Shown here: piece after piece, positions 12,801 through 24,416 of the stretch
Position numbering within the stretch: position 1 is the stretch's first letter
Layout of the letters: each line of letters starts with the position of its first letter
Assembly: GCA_022393335.1 (NCBI GenBank)
Contig: JAJEKB010020218.1
Span: 474,104-538,103, forward strand
Reading direction: 5' to 3'
Source of the DNA: Macrotrachela quadricornifera
Lineage: Eukaryota; Rotifera; Eurotatoria; Philodinida; Philodinidae
DNA: 64,000 nucleotides
Notes under the pieces: model-generated
Databases searched by the model: none
What the model saw: only the letters and a program-made list of their open reading frames with translations
Told to the model about the DNA's origin: nothing
Made by a program: the position numbers and the translations under genes

Positions 12801-15800
12801 TGTTTACTCTCGGAAAATAGAACCAAAAAAGTGTAAAATATCTATTTTTATGAATTAAAAAGATGATTTTTATAAGAGGATAATTATTCATATGAAGATC
12901 AACTGTTCAACGAAATTTAATTGTAAATGTGTTAGCGTCCATAGATATGATTCTATGACGCCAACGTATAGTTTAAATATATATATATTGTTTCTCTTTT
13001 TTCTGTCCTATTTGTGGTTCGAGTGACCACATATATGTATCTTTATTTCCGTCTTGTGTTATAAATACCTATATCACTATACTGATCACCATGATATTTT
13101 CTTTCTTTCTATTATTGCGTCTTCTTTATTTTCTATGCTATGTTTTGATATATATATATATTTATATATTTCAGTTGTTGTTGTGTTCCTTTCTTGTCTC
13201 GTCGTGATTGTTTTTCTTCGTTATTTTCATCATTATTCTTTGTTATATTTTATTGATTATCATCAATACCATCCATTTATTTACATTATCACGATACGGT
13301 AGGCTTTTCTATTGTGAGTTTCTTGAACAATAGTAGGTTAAGATCCTATACTTAGTATTTCTGCCTTCGTAGATTACGGTCGTAGAAGCCAATGGCTACA
13401 TTTCCAAAAAGAAAACCTCATAAACTGCTAATATTTGAATTTCCTTATTCGTATCTATTCGATAGATTTCGACAGATCAAAATAAGATACCTTGAGCACA
13501 AAATTCTTTTCATTTTGATGAATTTTCGATTTCCTCGAATACAATCATTCGAGTGGTCAAAGACTAATGATAGAAAATACCTATCATCGAGTTATTAAGC
13601 TATCGCAAAATGGCATTCCGAGATATCGATCTAGGACTTCGATGATCATCGAAAACCTAAATTGACGCCTTGAAATATCTATCGAACGACTAATTTGAAG
13701 ATAGTTTTGAAAGTTTCCGATAAAAACCGGGAGTTTTTTCAAACTTTTTGCAAAAAACATTGCCAATATTCGAGCAAAAATTAAAATTTTTTGTAAAGTT
13801 TTTTCGGAAAAACGAACGATTTTAGCCCTAGTACGACCATGCCTTTTTTCATTGTATACGTATACCGCAGAACGAGACAACAATGACCTACTTCGGTCGT
13901 ACTAGGATTAAGAAAAAAGTCGAAAGGTTTCGAAACCTTTTCTGATATTTTGAGGTCCCAATATACAAGCAAGTTTCTCTAAATTGATGAGCAAATGTAC
14001 AAAAATTTCTCAAGATTGGGGAGATGTGATCCCTCTCCTCCGCACAATGGGCAGTAAAAGGAGATCAAGCGCAATTCTCAGTACTAAATCACTTTTGAAT
14101 CAAGACTACGTGCATTATCTAGGCCTTAATGAGCTATGAACATCCTAAAAAAAAGGTCGTGCTTTTAGTTTATTTCTATCGAAATATTTCATTTTTATGT
14201 CATTTTTTACCAAAAAGCCGTGGTCCTTCTCAGGTTCACCTGAAAAATGAATTTTCGAATTTCGACTTGAAATTTTGCATTAAAAAAAGGCCTTAAGGGG
14301 ACCCCCCTCTTTTTTTGTTTATATGCGCTTTGGATAGACCATGTGTTGGTATTTCGATTGTGGTTTACATGATCTCGATCGGCCCTGTCATTCAGTTGAT
14401 ATCTGATGTCCACTAAAAGCTTCTATTAAAAGAAAATTTTTAATGTGCTCAGTAGATTCTACAAAAAGATTGTTCATAAAAATGTTGAAAAAAAATCAGA
14501 CTGTTTTCAAACTTATTTGTGGATCGGGCAACCTCCTCTTTAACTTCGTTTGATCGAGCTGAAATTTTTATCATAGATACTTTGAACTATTCTTCAGTGG
14601 TACAATCGACGGTTTTCATTTCTGATATCTCCATCAGAATTTATAGGAGTTCCCAAGGTCAAAAACTTGGTTTTGGAGAAAACCTTTACGTATCTTTTTT
14701 ATAAAATAAAAAAGAAAGCGAGATTTTTGAAAAAGCTGAAAATTACCTCTGAAATATGGTCGTAGGCATCTCCAAAAAGATTTTCAGGCAAATCGGACAA
14801 GGTTTGATATACGAGTTCTTCTGCAAGGTGAAGATCTTTGGAAAAACATGAAAGCCGCCTTAAAAAAACTTTTTCCTCGAACACGTCTCTCATTATTTTA
14901 GGTGGTCTATCTACCATAAAAATTTCAGCTCAATCAAACTTGCAGTCCTTGAGATCTGAAAATCATCAAAAAAGAGGTAGGTACCTTAATGAGACTAGGT
15001 TATTCTGAATGTTTCAGATCTTTAGGTTCCTTCTAACTCGAGATACGAGTACAAGAAAAAATACTCCTTTTCACATCACTTATACCACAAAATGTTAAGT
15101 GTACATATTTAATAATAGGAGCAACTAAGAAATTTGAATTTTTCAGGATAGACTAGATTTATTAAGACCTTTTTTTTATGCAAAGTTTCGAGTCGAAATC
15201 CAAAAGTTGATTTTCCAGATGAACCTGAGAGGAATCATGACGCTGTGCTAAAAAGATGCCGTAAAAATCAGATATCTCAACAAGGGTTTAACGGCACATC
15301 TATTCAAGATAGATCACCATACGTTCCATCAAACGATAAATTAAGACTTGAATTTAAACTTGCAAAATTTTGCAAACGAACTGCATTAGGGACCAGTGGC
15401 TATTTTGCACTATAGCTGCATAATAACTAACGGATGTAACTAAATCGTTAATATAAAACGCACATTTTACTTCTATAATCCTATTAGTAATATTTACCTA
15501 TTTTATGTAGTTTATGGTGTCTGTAACTTAACAGGTACTTGCTTTCAATCATTGTTCGAAATGCAGTTAAATGCAGAACCACAGCAGCTCCAACATTAGC
15601 TACAATAGGTGTTTAAATCTCAAAAGTCCTTTTTTCCTCCTGGCTGCGCACTGTGTTCCGTTCCTCCTCTTCTGTTGGCGACAGCTCTACTTTTTTTTAT
15701 ATCTTTAACATATAGTCAAAAGGTTCTCACAAATAATTAGTGTTATATTGCTTACATCATGTGCGATTTTGTGGATGGAAGCTGGCCTGTTGCTGCATCG

Positions 15801-15823
15801 CCAACATGGATGGTTGTCTGCAT
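3821..15823 (-). CDS. Single-pass (type II) membrane protein, 8 exons, unknown family
   Basis: Exons on the minus strand: 15756-15823, 11253-11392, 11102-11190, 10952-11049, 10065-10303, 7216-7386, 4247-4300, 3821-3858. All junctions have GT..AG and matching phases, and the total is 897 nt, an exact 298 codons plus stop. The N-terminal ~24 residues are polar (start MQTTIHVGDAATG). Exon 2 encodes a strong membrane helix at about residues 30-50 (LAAICCILSLAFVVAATVVL). About 250 residues follow, presumably extracellular, with a KKRRG basic site and a Thr/Asn/Gln-rich segment in exon 6. Three introns are swollen to 2.7-4.4 kb by inverted-repeat elements, the others are about 50-60 bp apart from one of ~650 bp. 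I do not recognise the family. Exons 1-6 are well supported; the last two short exons rest mainly on phase and splice signals. Confidence 0.6.
4783..5410. repeat. Foldback element, arms about 275 bp
   Basis: The sequence 4783-5056 recurs inverted at 5137-5410 with only scattered differences, leaving a spacer of about 80 bp. Both arms contain the word CTCGAGATTA or its complement next to the spacer and TACACTACATATG at the outer end. It lies in intron 6 of the membrane-protein gene. No transposase is visible. The apparent reading frames in the two arms are mirror images of each other, not genes. Confidence 0.85.
5858..6787. mobile_element. Inverted-repeat MITE with TA flanks (mariner-like ends)
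   Basis: Arms of about 230 bp (5858-6085 and 6560-6787) start with GGTTGGAAAAAATATTTTG and are flanked by TA on both sides (5856-5857 and 6788-6789), consistent with a non-autonomous Tc1/mariner element. The 470-bp centre has no recognisable transposase. It sits in intron 6 of the membrane-protein gene. A degraded copy of its right arm is found at about 50750-50855 inside the hAT-like MITE. Confidence 0.8.
7479..8526. mobile_element. Long foldback element in intron 5
   Basis: Nearly the whole 1.05 kb is one imperfect hairpin: 7479-7930 recurs inverted at about 8030-8526. The outer ends read TGTC.GAAAAGTCCGTG or a close variant, and internal words such as CTAGCTTTCAT and GCCTTGCTTTTCAATGCTAAAAAACG appear in both arms in inverted order. 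No coding capacity is evident. It lies in intron 5 of the membrane-protein gene. Confidence 0.8.
9058..9942. mobile_element. Long foldback element, second in intron 5
   Basis: The ends are inverted copies (AAAAGTAGTGGTG near 9077, its complement near 9918). The pairing continues inwards through CTAGAATCATAGTAATAAAACTT and AACAATTTTTGT to a centre near 9500. The copy is about 885 bp and has no gene. It shares intron 5 of the membrane-protein gene with the preceding foldback but is unrelated to it in sequence. Confidence 0.75.
11725..12340. repeat. Foldback element in intron 1
   Basis: The sequence at about 11725-11915 recurs inverted at about 12135-12340: TATTGTCCATCCAAAAAAAG at the left outer end against GGATGGACAATA at the right. 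The open frames at 11721-11912 (-) and 12101-12352 (+) are the two arms read outwards and give similar peptides (both contain KSYSKN and FFWMDN); they may be remnants of one old coding sequence duplicated in inverted orientation. Confidence 0.7.
12353..14204. other. Intron 1 sequence without an exon; small palindrome at 13822-13914
   Basis: AT-rich sequence inside intron 1 of the membrane-protein gene. At 13822-13914 the word CTAGTACGACC returns inverted as GGTCGTACTAGG about 75 bases later, a possible small hairpin. No exon, RNA gene or transposase is recognisable. Confidence 0.45.
14205..15262. repeat. Degenerate foldback element in intron 1
   Basis: The outer arms pair (CAGGTTCACCTGAAAAATGA near 14234 against TCCAGATGAACCTGAGAGG near 15215), as do inner arms (GAGCTGAAATTTTTATCAT near 14556 against its complement near 14915). 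The pairing is more diverged than in the other foldbacks, suggesting an older insertion. No gene is recognisable. Confidence 0.6.
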
Positions 15824-17896
15824 ACTTTCGGTTGAAATTTTTCTGTGACTATAATAAAAGAAAATTATGAGTAGAAGAAAAAGTTTAATGATCATCAGAT
15901 TTCTCGTTAGTTAACATGAGAAAGTTGATTTGTGTATGAAGAGATTGGTTATTTTTTAGGAAGTTTTAATCTTACCTATATATGAAAACACGAATGCTTA
16001 TGTTTAATTATAGTTATTAAGGAATGGAGGCAAGTCATTCATCCATGATAACCAATATCACACAATAAAAAATATTCTACGCACATGGTTAAAGCAGTAG
16101 ATAACATAAAAGGATGAGTCTATACCAAGGTGAAAGCAAATGAATACTAGTTGTGTACGTATTAATGATAGGATAACTATATAAATCGACAACAGAATTG
16201 CAATAAAAATATGATATAGAAAACAATACAATACAAGAATGAATTACCAAAACGTTTATCACTCTATTTAGCGGTTAGGAAATTCGAAGAACCGATCTGT
16301 TAATCCTACCATCACTTGATTATGTAATGTCAAAGATATGACTCGAAATTTTGATAACAGACAGGAACTAGCAATGTATTTACTGACAACAACTCTTACA
16401 AAATCTTCAAAGTTCGATCATCTCAACTGAAAATTTTACAAATTACTTTAGATTAATTTGACGACTGAATGTAATCTAATTGTTTTCGCTTTTGTCACTC
16501 TATGATACAAGAGTCTCAGGCTTTGATCATAGTGGTTGAAAATCCTTCATTTGATATTTTTTCTCTCAATAAAGACTTTAAATCTTCAATATTGTTTTGA
16601 TTTCAGAGTCGCACATTTATTCTATTTTTTTAGTTTTACTAATAAAGATAAAATTAAAATATAATAAATATTAACAATATATAGATAAAAAAGCGTAGAT
16701 AAATCTTTATGCTTATTTGTAATCATTGAAGGACGGCGGTTAGTTATTCATGTAAACAAAATAATACTAAAAATACACACATATCGCTGGTTTTATGTAT
16801 TTATCACTATCATGATAATCATACTACACAATAAAAACCTTCAATGTACATGATAAATGTGATGAATACCGTAAACAAGAAAAAAAATGCCAAGGCAACA
16901 TAAAGTGACTACTAATTGTGTACACATTAATGATAGGATAAAATACATGCACAAGGATTTATCATATGTACAGAAACGAAAAATGATAGAAAATACATAA
17001 AATGTATAATAATCGTACATGTATCGTCAGTTTTATTGCCCTAACATAATTTTATCTTCACAAAGTTTTTATATATTAAAAGTATTAAGACAATCTAATT
17101 TCATTTCTCCCTATCAGATTGGGTTTTTTTTAATCCTGATTATTTATAGGTCTGTCATTCAAATATAGACTTTTCTCTCGATTACACTAATACTATAAAT
17201 CAAAAGGAGAACAATGATAAGAAAAAAATGCGATGCAAAAATCCATATTGTATTAGAGTAAACTACCAAAATATGCATAATTGATATGCTTAATTACCAT
17301 CATTAATATTTCAGAATATCCTCGGTAAACATGTACACGGAAGCCAAATGAGAAAAAAAACTTTATTTGACATCTTTGTACTTGCTAAGTCTTAGGGAAT
17401 CCTATACAATGATTTGAGTCTCTTTATAGACCAAAGAAGTCTGTGTGAATCTTATTAAATCTTTTGAACTACCATTAATAAACATACACATGATCAAAAG
17501 AATAAAATCCATACCATGATTCAGACGAAAGAAACTTAATCGGATACATGTCTAATCTAGAGATGTAAAAATAACTATGTTTTATTCAATTTTGCCATCT
17601 GTGAGCCATATTTCATTGAATATACTCGAAAACAATAGAGAGACATATCGAAAACTTTTTTTTCATTTATTTGTACATGTTGGAAGATAGATTTAAGTAT
17701 ATGAGGAAATGCTCAACTTATGTATATTTATTATTTAAATGTGTAGCTCTGATGCCAATCAGCAGATGTGACAAAAGGTAATTGGTAAATGGTGATGTTG
17801 ACTGATAGTTTATTTAATTATAAGTTTATCTAATCGTCCTTCTTTAAAGCTGTTTATCATGCATAAAAAAAATTGGCGATAAATCAGAATAAACTA
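15824..17896. other. Intergenic; diverged direct duplication at 16.0 and 16.8 kb
   Basis: No gene seen. Two stretches, about 16020-16200 and 16795-16960, share ordered blocks (ATGATAACCAATA/ATGATAATCATAC, ACACAATAAAAA, TACTAGTTGTGTACG/TACTAATTGTGTACA, ATTAATGATAGGATAA), so a segment was duplicated in direct orientation about 770 bp apart and then diverged. This is the upstream region of the membrane-protein gene. Confidence 0.5.
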
Positions 17897-18026
17897 TTGG
17901 GTTGGCACGACATTTTTTACGTTTTTTGCTTAAATTTCCTAGAACAGCCGAGAAAGTTCTAGAAGTTTCCATATTAGGGGTATATATAAGGGGTAGGAAT
18001 ATCTTTCGAACAACAACAAGAAAACT

Positions 18027-19050
18027 ATGGATATGGATGTTGATCGTGAATTAGAAATAAAGATATCTCGTAAGGAGCTGTGTGTGCTTCTGCCTCATAA
18101 ATTTTATTTGGATCACACAGCAACGGAAACAACAAGAAACATATGCAGCACGATGGACAAGAATACGTTCTCCATCCGTACAACACAACATTGGTTCAAT
18201 CGGTTCAAGAACGATAACTTCAAACTTGACGATTTACCTCATACCGGAAGACTACCAAAGGTGGATATGGACCACTTAAAGCAGCTTATTGAAGAAGATC
18301 CAAGATTGACTACACAATGTTTAACAGAGCGACTTGGGTGCTCTCATACTACAATAGAAAGACATCTGGGTGAATTGGACAAAACGTGGAAATATGTTGT
18401 TTGGATACCACATGAACAGAGGGTTGATGCGTGTATGGAATTAATGATATCTCGTCGTAGCTATCAATGGTTCCATAATTTTGTTAGTGGTGATGAAAAA
18501 TGGGTGATGTATGTTAACCACACACGCAAGCGACAGTGCCTGGGAGCTAGATAAAGCAATATGCCAATGGCCAAAAATGACCTTCATCTAAAGAAGGTTA
18601 TCTTGAGTGTTTGGTGGGGTGTAAAAGGGACTATTCATTGGGATCTTCTTCCACCTAGTTGCACCATCATTGCTGATATCTATTACCAACCATTGGATTG
18701 AGTTGCAGTAAAACTCAGGATGAAGCAGGATAGAATTTATTTTTTGCATGACAACGCCAGACCCCACATTCCAAATTCGACACGTGAAAAATTATTGGAA
18801 TTCGAATGGGTTACGGTTCCACATCCACCTTATTCTTCAGACTTGGCTTCCACGGATTACCACTTGTACCGTTCTCTGTCTAAGCATCTACACGAGAAAA
18901 ATTCGACGACGAGAACGACCTCAAAATGAACCTTGCCAACTTTTTTGAACAAAACTTCCAGCACGTCTACGAACGAAGGATCCTATATCTACCAGAGCGG
19001 TGGCGACAAGTCATAGATAGTAATGGAGCATATATTGTTGAAAGTTAGTT
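18027..19050 (+). pseudogene. Mariner DD34D transposase, broken
   Basis: The N-terminal part has paired helix-turn-helix sequence (TTQHWFNRFKN then a second HTH with CSHTTIERHLGEL). The first catalytic Asp is in VSGDEKWV, the second in LHDNARPH, and the third in the SSDLASTDYHLY block, exactly 34 residues after the second. The reading frame breaks after RQCLGAR (18554) and there is an in-frame TGA near 18700, so no full-length protein can be made. The match in motifs and spacing to the classic mariner family is unambiguous. Confidence 0.9.
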
Positions 19051-19083
19051 GTAATCTTAAAGTTAAAAAATAAAAATAAATGC

Positions 19084-20663
19084 GGAAACCTCGGATTCAA
19101 ATCCGAGAGTTATGCGTACTTCAAAAAGTAAATAAGACGTATGAGTCATTCTATAATGTGTCGACTAGAGCTCGCCGGGTACGAATCCAGGTCCGGATCT
19201 GAAAATTTTAAGTTGACCTAGTCTAGGTACCTTCTAAGTCCGTAAATTATTATTGACCAGAAAAATATTCATTATATACAACAATTCTTGCTTTAATTTT
19301 CTTTGGTTTTTATTTATTTCCTTTAGAAAACGGTGAATTGATTTATGAGTAAATTGGGATTTTGTATTTATTATAATGGCACCCATTATAATGCTTTGTT
19401 ACCTTTTCAAGAAGATCCACAACAATTTGTACCACACTTTGACTTAATTAACATGAGTTTATAATATCAAATATAATATAAAACATGCTTTAACTAAAAA
19501 AACAAATTTTCATTTATGAAAATTAATAAAGTCTTTGGAATTAACTCCTCACCATGTCCTACTGGACAAAAAGAGAGCATCTGTAGGGCCTAAGGAGTAG
19601 TTCCTTAGTACACTCAAGGATGAATTTTTTTTAGATAGGTTGATCAAAATCAATCTATCGTAAACTTTGCTTTTTGGGTGCATAAAAATAAGGTTGGCTC
19701 TATGGAGAATAAACAAATCTGACACAGACACAATTAAGTTATATAGCTTTTTTATGGTTTTTCTCACGTGTCACATTGACGAAATATTAAGCGCAGCATA
19801 TTTATCCCTATTATTTTTCATCATTTTATAGCTCTTAACGAATTTTATCTACTCTAAAAAAACGGTATTGGTAACATCGAAAACAAACAAATACCACACT
19901 GACACATTGTCAAGATATATGATTTTTTCATAGTTTTTCGACACTGTCATACAGAGGAAATCTTGCCTGCAACCCATTTACCCCTATAACTTAGCGTCAC
20001 TTTGCAATCCATGAAATTTTCTATCTAATGGTATATGATAGTTGAAGTTTTGTTCTGATTATGATAAATCTTTTCTTTAAAGAAAATAAAAAAACCGTGT
20101 AATTTGCACAGGATATAGCTAGTTTTCATAATAATCCCCAATATAAATAGCTATCGAGTTCGGATTTTTTCCATTTGACAACTCTTTTTAGTAGCGACAA
20201 AACCATGCTTCTAGAACAGCCCAAAACCACTAGTCACCTGTGACATATTTACGTACACTAGCCTCAAGATACCGATTTTGTGCATTTTGGGACTCTGTTT
20301 AGGTAACTTTCACTTAAAAAACTACGATTTCATTCAAAACTAATATCATATTCAGAATCAGCGTTAAAAACTGAGTCGATTCATATATATTTTAAATAGT
20401 TCCGAGAAAAAATTTTTTTTTGAAAAAATCGCTGTACCCCTCCTCAGGGATGGTCTGGTAAATAATGACAATTTTCTCGATAACTCATCTATTTCTTGTC
20501 AGATCCTTCTCATCTTCGAACTCGACCGAGATATTGATGAGACAATTGTGTGCACAAAATTTCAGCTCCATCAAATGTAATTGTGAAAAGTTATCGTGTG
20601 AACGGCCGGACGGACACACAGACCGATTTTAGTAGTGTACTCATTTTTTGAGTACACAAAAAA
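19084..20663 (+). repeat. Interspersed repeat nested in the mariner
   Basis: The block from the small palindrome around CTCGGATTCAAATCCGAG (19088) to the GAGTACACAAAAA end (20660) recurs, shorter and inverted, at 61985-62880, and partly at 29822-29976. Shared words include CAGACCATC, GATGAGACAATTGTGTGCAC, GGCCGGACGGACACA and AGTGTACTCATTTTTTGAG. Both ends carry AGTACAC/GTACTTCAAAAAGT-type sequence, so it is probably a non-autonomous DNA element. No transposase is seen. Confidence 0.65.
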
Positions 20664-21108
20664 ACGCAAAAGATGTGGTGCCAGCCCAATATATACTCTA
20701 ACTTAGCATCATTCCTAAATTGTCATACTCTCTTTTCTCTTTCACGGTGTTTCTTTTGATCACTCGACATAACATTAGATGTCTCTATTTATCCTTAATT
20801 ATATGATTTCTCGTGTTCTTTTTCTAACGTTTTATCATAAACATTCTCAATCTTTGGGTACTTTTTATAAATAGAAAATAATATTTGTTATTCAGATAAA
20901 GAAGGAAGAAACTTCACGAGTCAATGAAGTTCAATCAAATAATTAGTGAAACATTTTTTATATAAATTTCTATATTATTTTTGTGTTCATCAAAATTTTC
21001 CTTTTTTGAAAATGATAACTTTTGAAATATGACATTATATCAGTATGAGATTGTTCACATATTCTTATTCTCGATATGCATTTTATATGCTGATTTATTA
21101 AAATATAT

Positions 21109-22099
21109 TCATCGTACAAAAAACCGTTGAATTTTGTCAAATATATAATGTCCTCGTTGATGATTACATATAAATAAATAAATAATAACACATATTGTCG
21201 TCAGTTCAGATAATAATGCGGCCAAATTGATGATTATTTGATTTATATAAATAATAGTTCCAATAACTATTATTACATAAACAGGAGACCATCCTATGAT
21301 AAACACTATAAATATGAAAAACATTTGTTTTATTAATGAAATTTCTCGACGATTTATTATAAATTGTTGATTATTATTTGCATTTGTTACTGTACGAATA
21401 GATTGTGGTTGAATACGATTAGTAGAAGATCGAACATAAATCAATATTCGAATATTTATAATGGTATTAATCAAAAAAGGTACACATATTGCCATAATAT
21501 ATGTATAAATTGATGTCCACAATTCATTCACACAATACTAAAATAGAAAAATAATTCATCTTAATTCGATCGTAAATTAAAATATATGCAAATCGTTTGA
21601 TTCTATCAAATGTAGATAATCAAAAATAACTTATCCTTATTCATTAGAAATGAATACATACCATAAAAACTTTTCGAAAAAGTAATGGTAATGATATAAT
21701 TAATATGATCATCCATTGACATGTTATACATATAAATACCCATTTGTTTGTTTTGAAAAAACGTTTTTTATGATATATTATGGAATAATATCGATGAATA
21801 GCAAGAGCAATAAAAGAAAATGGAATTTCCATACTAGCAACATTAAATGCATAAGACATTATTCCACATGTATTCGGAGCGAGGAAACGTGGAAGATCAA
21901 AATTAATTAATGAAAAATCAATCAGAAGATAAATACAAGAACTAATTATAGCAATAAATATATTCATTATAAATATGTTATTATATGTATGATAACGACG
22001 ATTAAATATTATTGATAATGAATATAATAAAGAAAGAAATAAAATTAAAATCAATAGAATCATTTGAAGAATAAAAAATATTTGATTTAAATCCATCAT
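21109..22099 (-). CDS. Rhodopsin-type G-protein-coupled receptor, 2 exons
   Basis: Exon 1 is 21662-22099 and exon 2 is 21109-21537, joined by a 124-bp GT..AG intron in phase 0, giving about 288 residues. Seven hydrophobic helices are visible in order; TM1 is near residues 8-30. TM3 begins with the conserved Cys (CGIMSYAF) and ends in IHRYYSII, where His replaces the first residue of the DRY motif. TM6 has FIIGWSPVYV, and TM7 runs through SELTTICVIIYLF. The intracellular loop before TM6 is basic. The start was set at the ATG of MDLNQ, where homologous-looking extracellular sequence begins. The ligand is unknown; such short receptors are greatly expanded in rotifers. Confidence 0.8.
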
Positions 22100-22589
22100 C
22101 TTGATAAATACAAGAATATATTTTATTAACTGAATATATAAAGAGTGAAAGTAATATGCTAACAAATATTTATTCACTAAAAAGATAGAAAATCTTGAAT
22201 TTTTTGTATAGTTTATTAACGATGTAGAAATAGAAATGAAATAACAAATTAGTCTGAATAAGATCTATAATCAAACAATAATCCAATCTACCATAAAATC
22301 AAAATAATTGTACTTGGAATATTAATGCTTTGAAGCAAATATAGAACATCTTTTTCCATATCTTAATTCTAATTATATATTTTCCTTCAATTAACAAATA
22401 AGTTATAAGCTCTACTTATTTTTCTTTACTCTGGGAATTTAGAATTAAACAATTTTTGATTTATCTTTTTTTTTTCGATTTGATTTTTTTTATTTAATTT
22501 ATATTTTAATTATTCTGAATTATTTTGAGAGGATGAGATCAGAGTGAGTTTGAAAGGATAGATATCATTCATGAAGATTAGTTAAGCCA

Positions 22590-22845
22590 CCCAGTTAAAC
22601 ATAGAAGTCTTCAAAACGCATGTAAATGCAGTATTATCGTTACGTGTACACGCATGCATCATTATGATATAGTATGCGTGTGGACGCGTCACAGAGTTGA
22701 CTATATTCGTGAGTGTATGCATGGATATTTGTGCATCTACACGCTTCGTATTTTCCCGTTGCGAGGTCATGCATGACAATATTATAATGATCCAAAAATG
22801 AAGTATATGTTGTGAACATGCATGAACACGCATAAGTTTTTTTTC
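22590..22845. repeat. Degenerate short repeats rich in GCATGC/CGTGTAC words
   Basis: The words ATGCATG, CGTGTACACGC, CACACGCAT and ACATGCATGAACACGC recur every few tens of bases. A second cluster with the same vocabulary lies at 23540-23730. The long open frame on the minus strand here follows the repeats and looks incidental. Confidence 0.4.
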
Positions 22846-24416
22846 CAGAGATAAGATTTGAACATACTTACTTTATTTTATAAGACAAGCTGTTGTACCA
22901 TTCGACCATTTACTTACATTAGGAAATATAATCAAAATTGAGCTTATAATGATCATCCTCTAACTACTATATATACATGTGCATAAAATCTAACTAAAGG
23001 GGAAAAATAGATTTTTTTATGATTAGAATTAACCATAAACTAAAAAATCAGTTTAATTAGAAAAAAATTAATTTAACCAAAAATATTAGAAAAATAAAAA
23101 TAGTCTCATCAAATTTTTAATCTCTGCTGTTCAAAACATCAATTCACGGATAAAACACCTGAAATCAAATATTTTTGATTTTTTTGATTTTTTAAATTTG
23201 AAATCAATTGATTTCAAATTTAGAAAAATGAGTTTAACCATTATAATTAATCAATCAAAAAGTCTGATTTTATTTCTTTCACACTTCACTCCAACAGTCA
23301 TAAAGAATTTTAAAGACTGAAGAAGTTTTTTAAGTAAATATAATATAGTTATAAGAAAATCGTGCCAACTTTTATAAAAAATAGATAAATACGCTTCGAT
23401 AAAAAAAACCAAATTCTTGCAAGAAGGGGCATGTAGAGTATAAAGTAAAAAAACTTCGCATATTAACGCAGATTCGATTCAGTATTAGTTTTCAGAAATA
23501 TACTTCTTTTGCGTTAACCTACAGGATTTTAAGAATATCTCACTATTTTGCAAGTACACGCAGATAACATTTTAGCATTTTCACGCCAGACATATGTTTT
23601 GTATGAACATGCAAGAAGTGAAAAAGTTTCATATAACTTGCATGATAATGCATGCTTATGGTGATTTAAAAAATATTTTGCATGTCGATGCAGGTTTTAA
23701 GAAATTTTTTGCAGGTACACGCGTTTATCTGACTCTCACGTTTGACTGGGGTATAAGTAATATACATAATATCTGTAAACAAGTAATAATTAATCACAGT
23801 TATAAAAGTATATAGTGATAAAGAATTTGATGTACATTCAAAATATATACTTAGTTTTGTAATAAATTGTTTATATATTGAAAGAAATTTGAAAAAATGA
23901 ATGACATATCAATTTTTGGGGATTTTGACGATAAAGGTGCCTCTAATGTGCTTGTATTTATTTGCAGGAGACAAGTGTAATTTAAAAAAAGTACATATAT
24001 AGAGTTGTAGAGAATTCCACAGACTATCTGAATCTATAATTATTTTTCTCAAAATGTCAATTTATAGTAATAATATATCGAATATACCGAGTCCAACTAT
24101 TTTTTTTCAGGGCAATATGCGTATGTGTTAAATCTCTTGGTAAAGTTAGGAGTTTTTATTTTTCAGTTATTTTCGAAGTGATGTTAGATAGTTGAACCTT
24201 CATTTAGATTCGAACTAGGCAATTTATAATCGGTTGTTAGTAAAATGAGAGTAGCAGTTTATTAAAATGGTAAGCGACAATAAGATACTACATATGAAAG
24301 AATAAAATCCTTCTAATAACTATTACTATAGTTTAGAAATATTTATGTTAAGTGTAAATGATTAAATATAATGCACACTGTTTAATAATTTATGAAGTTA
24401 TTATCGAAATTCTTCT
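22846..24416. other. Intergenic, AT-rich
   Basis: No gene supported. Very AT-rich sequence with runs of AAAATT/AATTTT around 23080-23240, then a second cluster of GCATGC-type repeats at 23540-23730. Confidence 0.45.

Larger units (their letters stand above)
17897..20689 (+). mobile_element. Mariner transposon (DD34D) enlarged by a nested repeat
   Basis: The terminal inverted repeats begin TTGGGTTGGCACGAC on the left and TTGGGCTGGCACCAC on the right (reversed), both flanked by TA (17895-17896 and 20690-20691). The transposase relic fills 18027-19050. Mariners are usually about 1.3 kb; this copy is 2.8 kb because about 1.6 kb between the gene and the right end belongs to another repeat family. 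Confidence 0.85.

Noticed and set aside
19080..19200. Possible tRNA because of a TTCAAATCC-like word
   Set aside because: The word is part of a short palindrome (CTCGGATT..AATCCGAG) at the end of a repeat; no acceptor stem, D arm or anticodon arm can be arranged around it.
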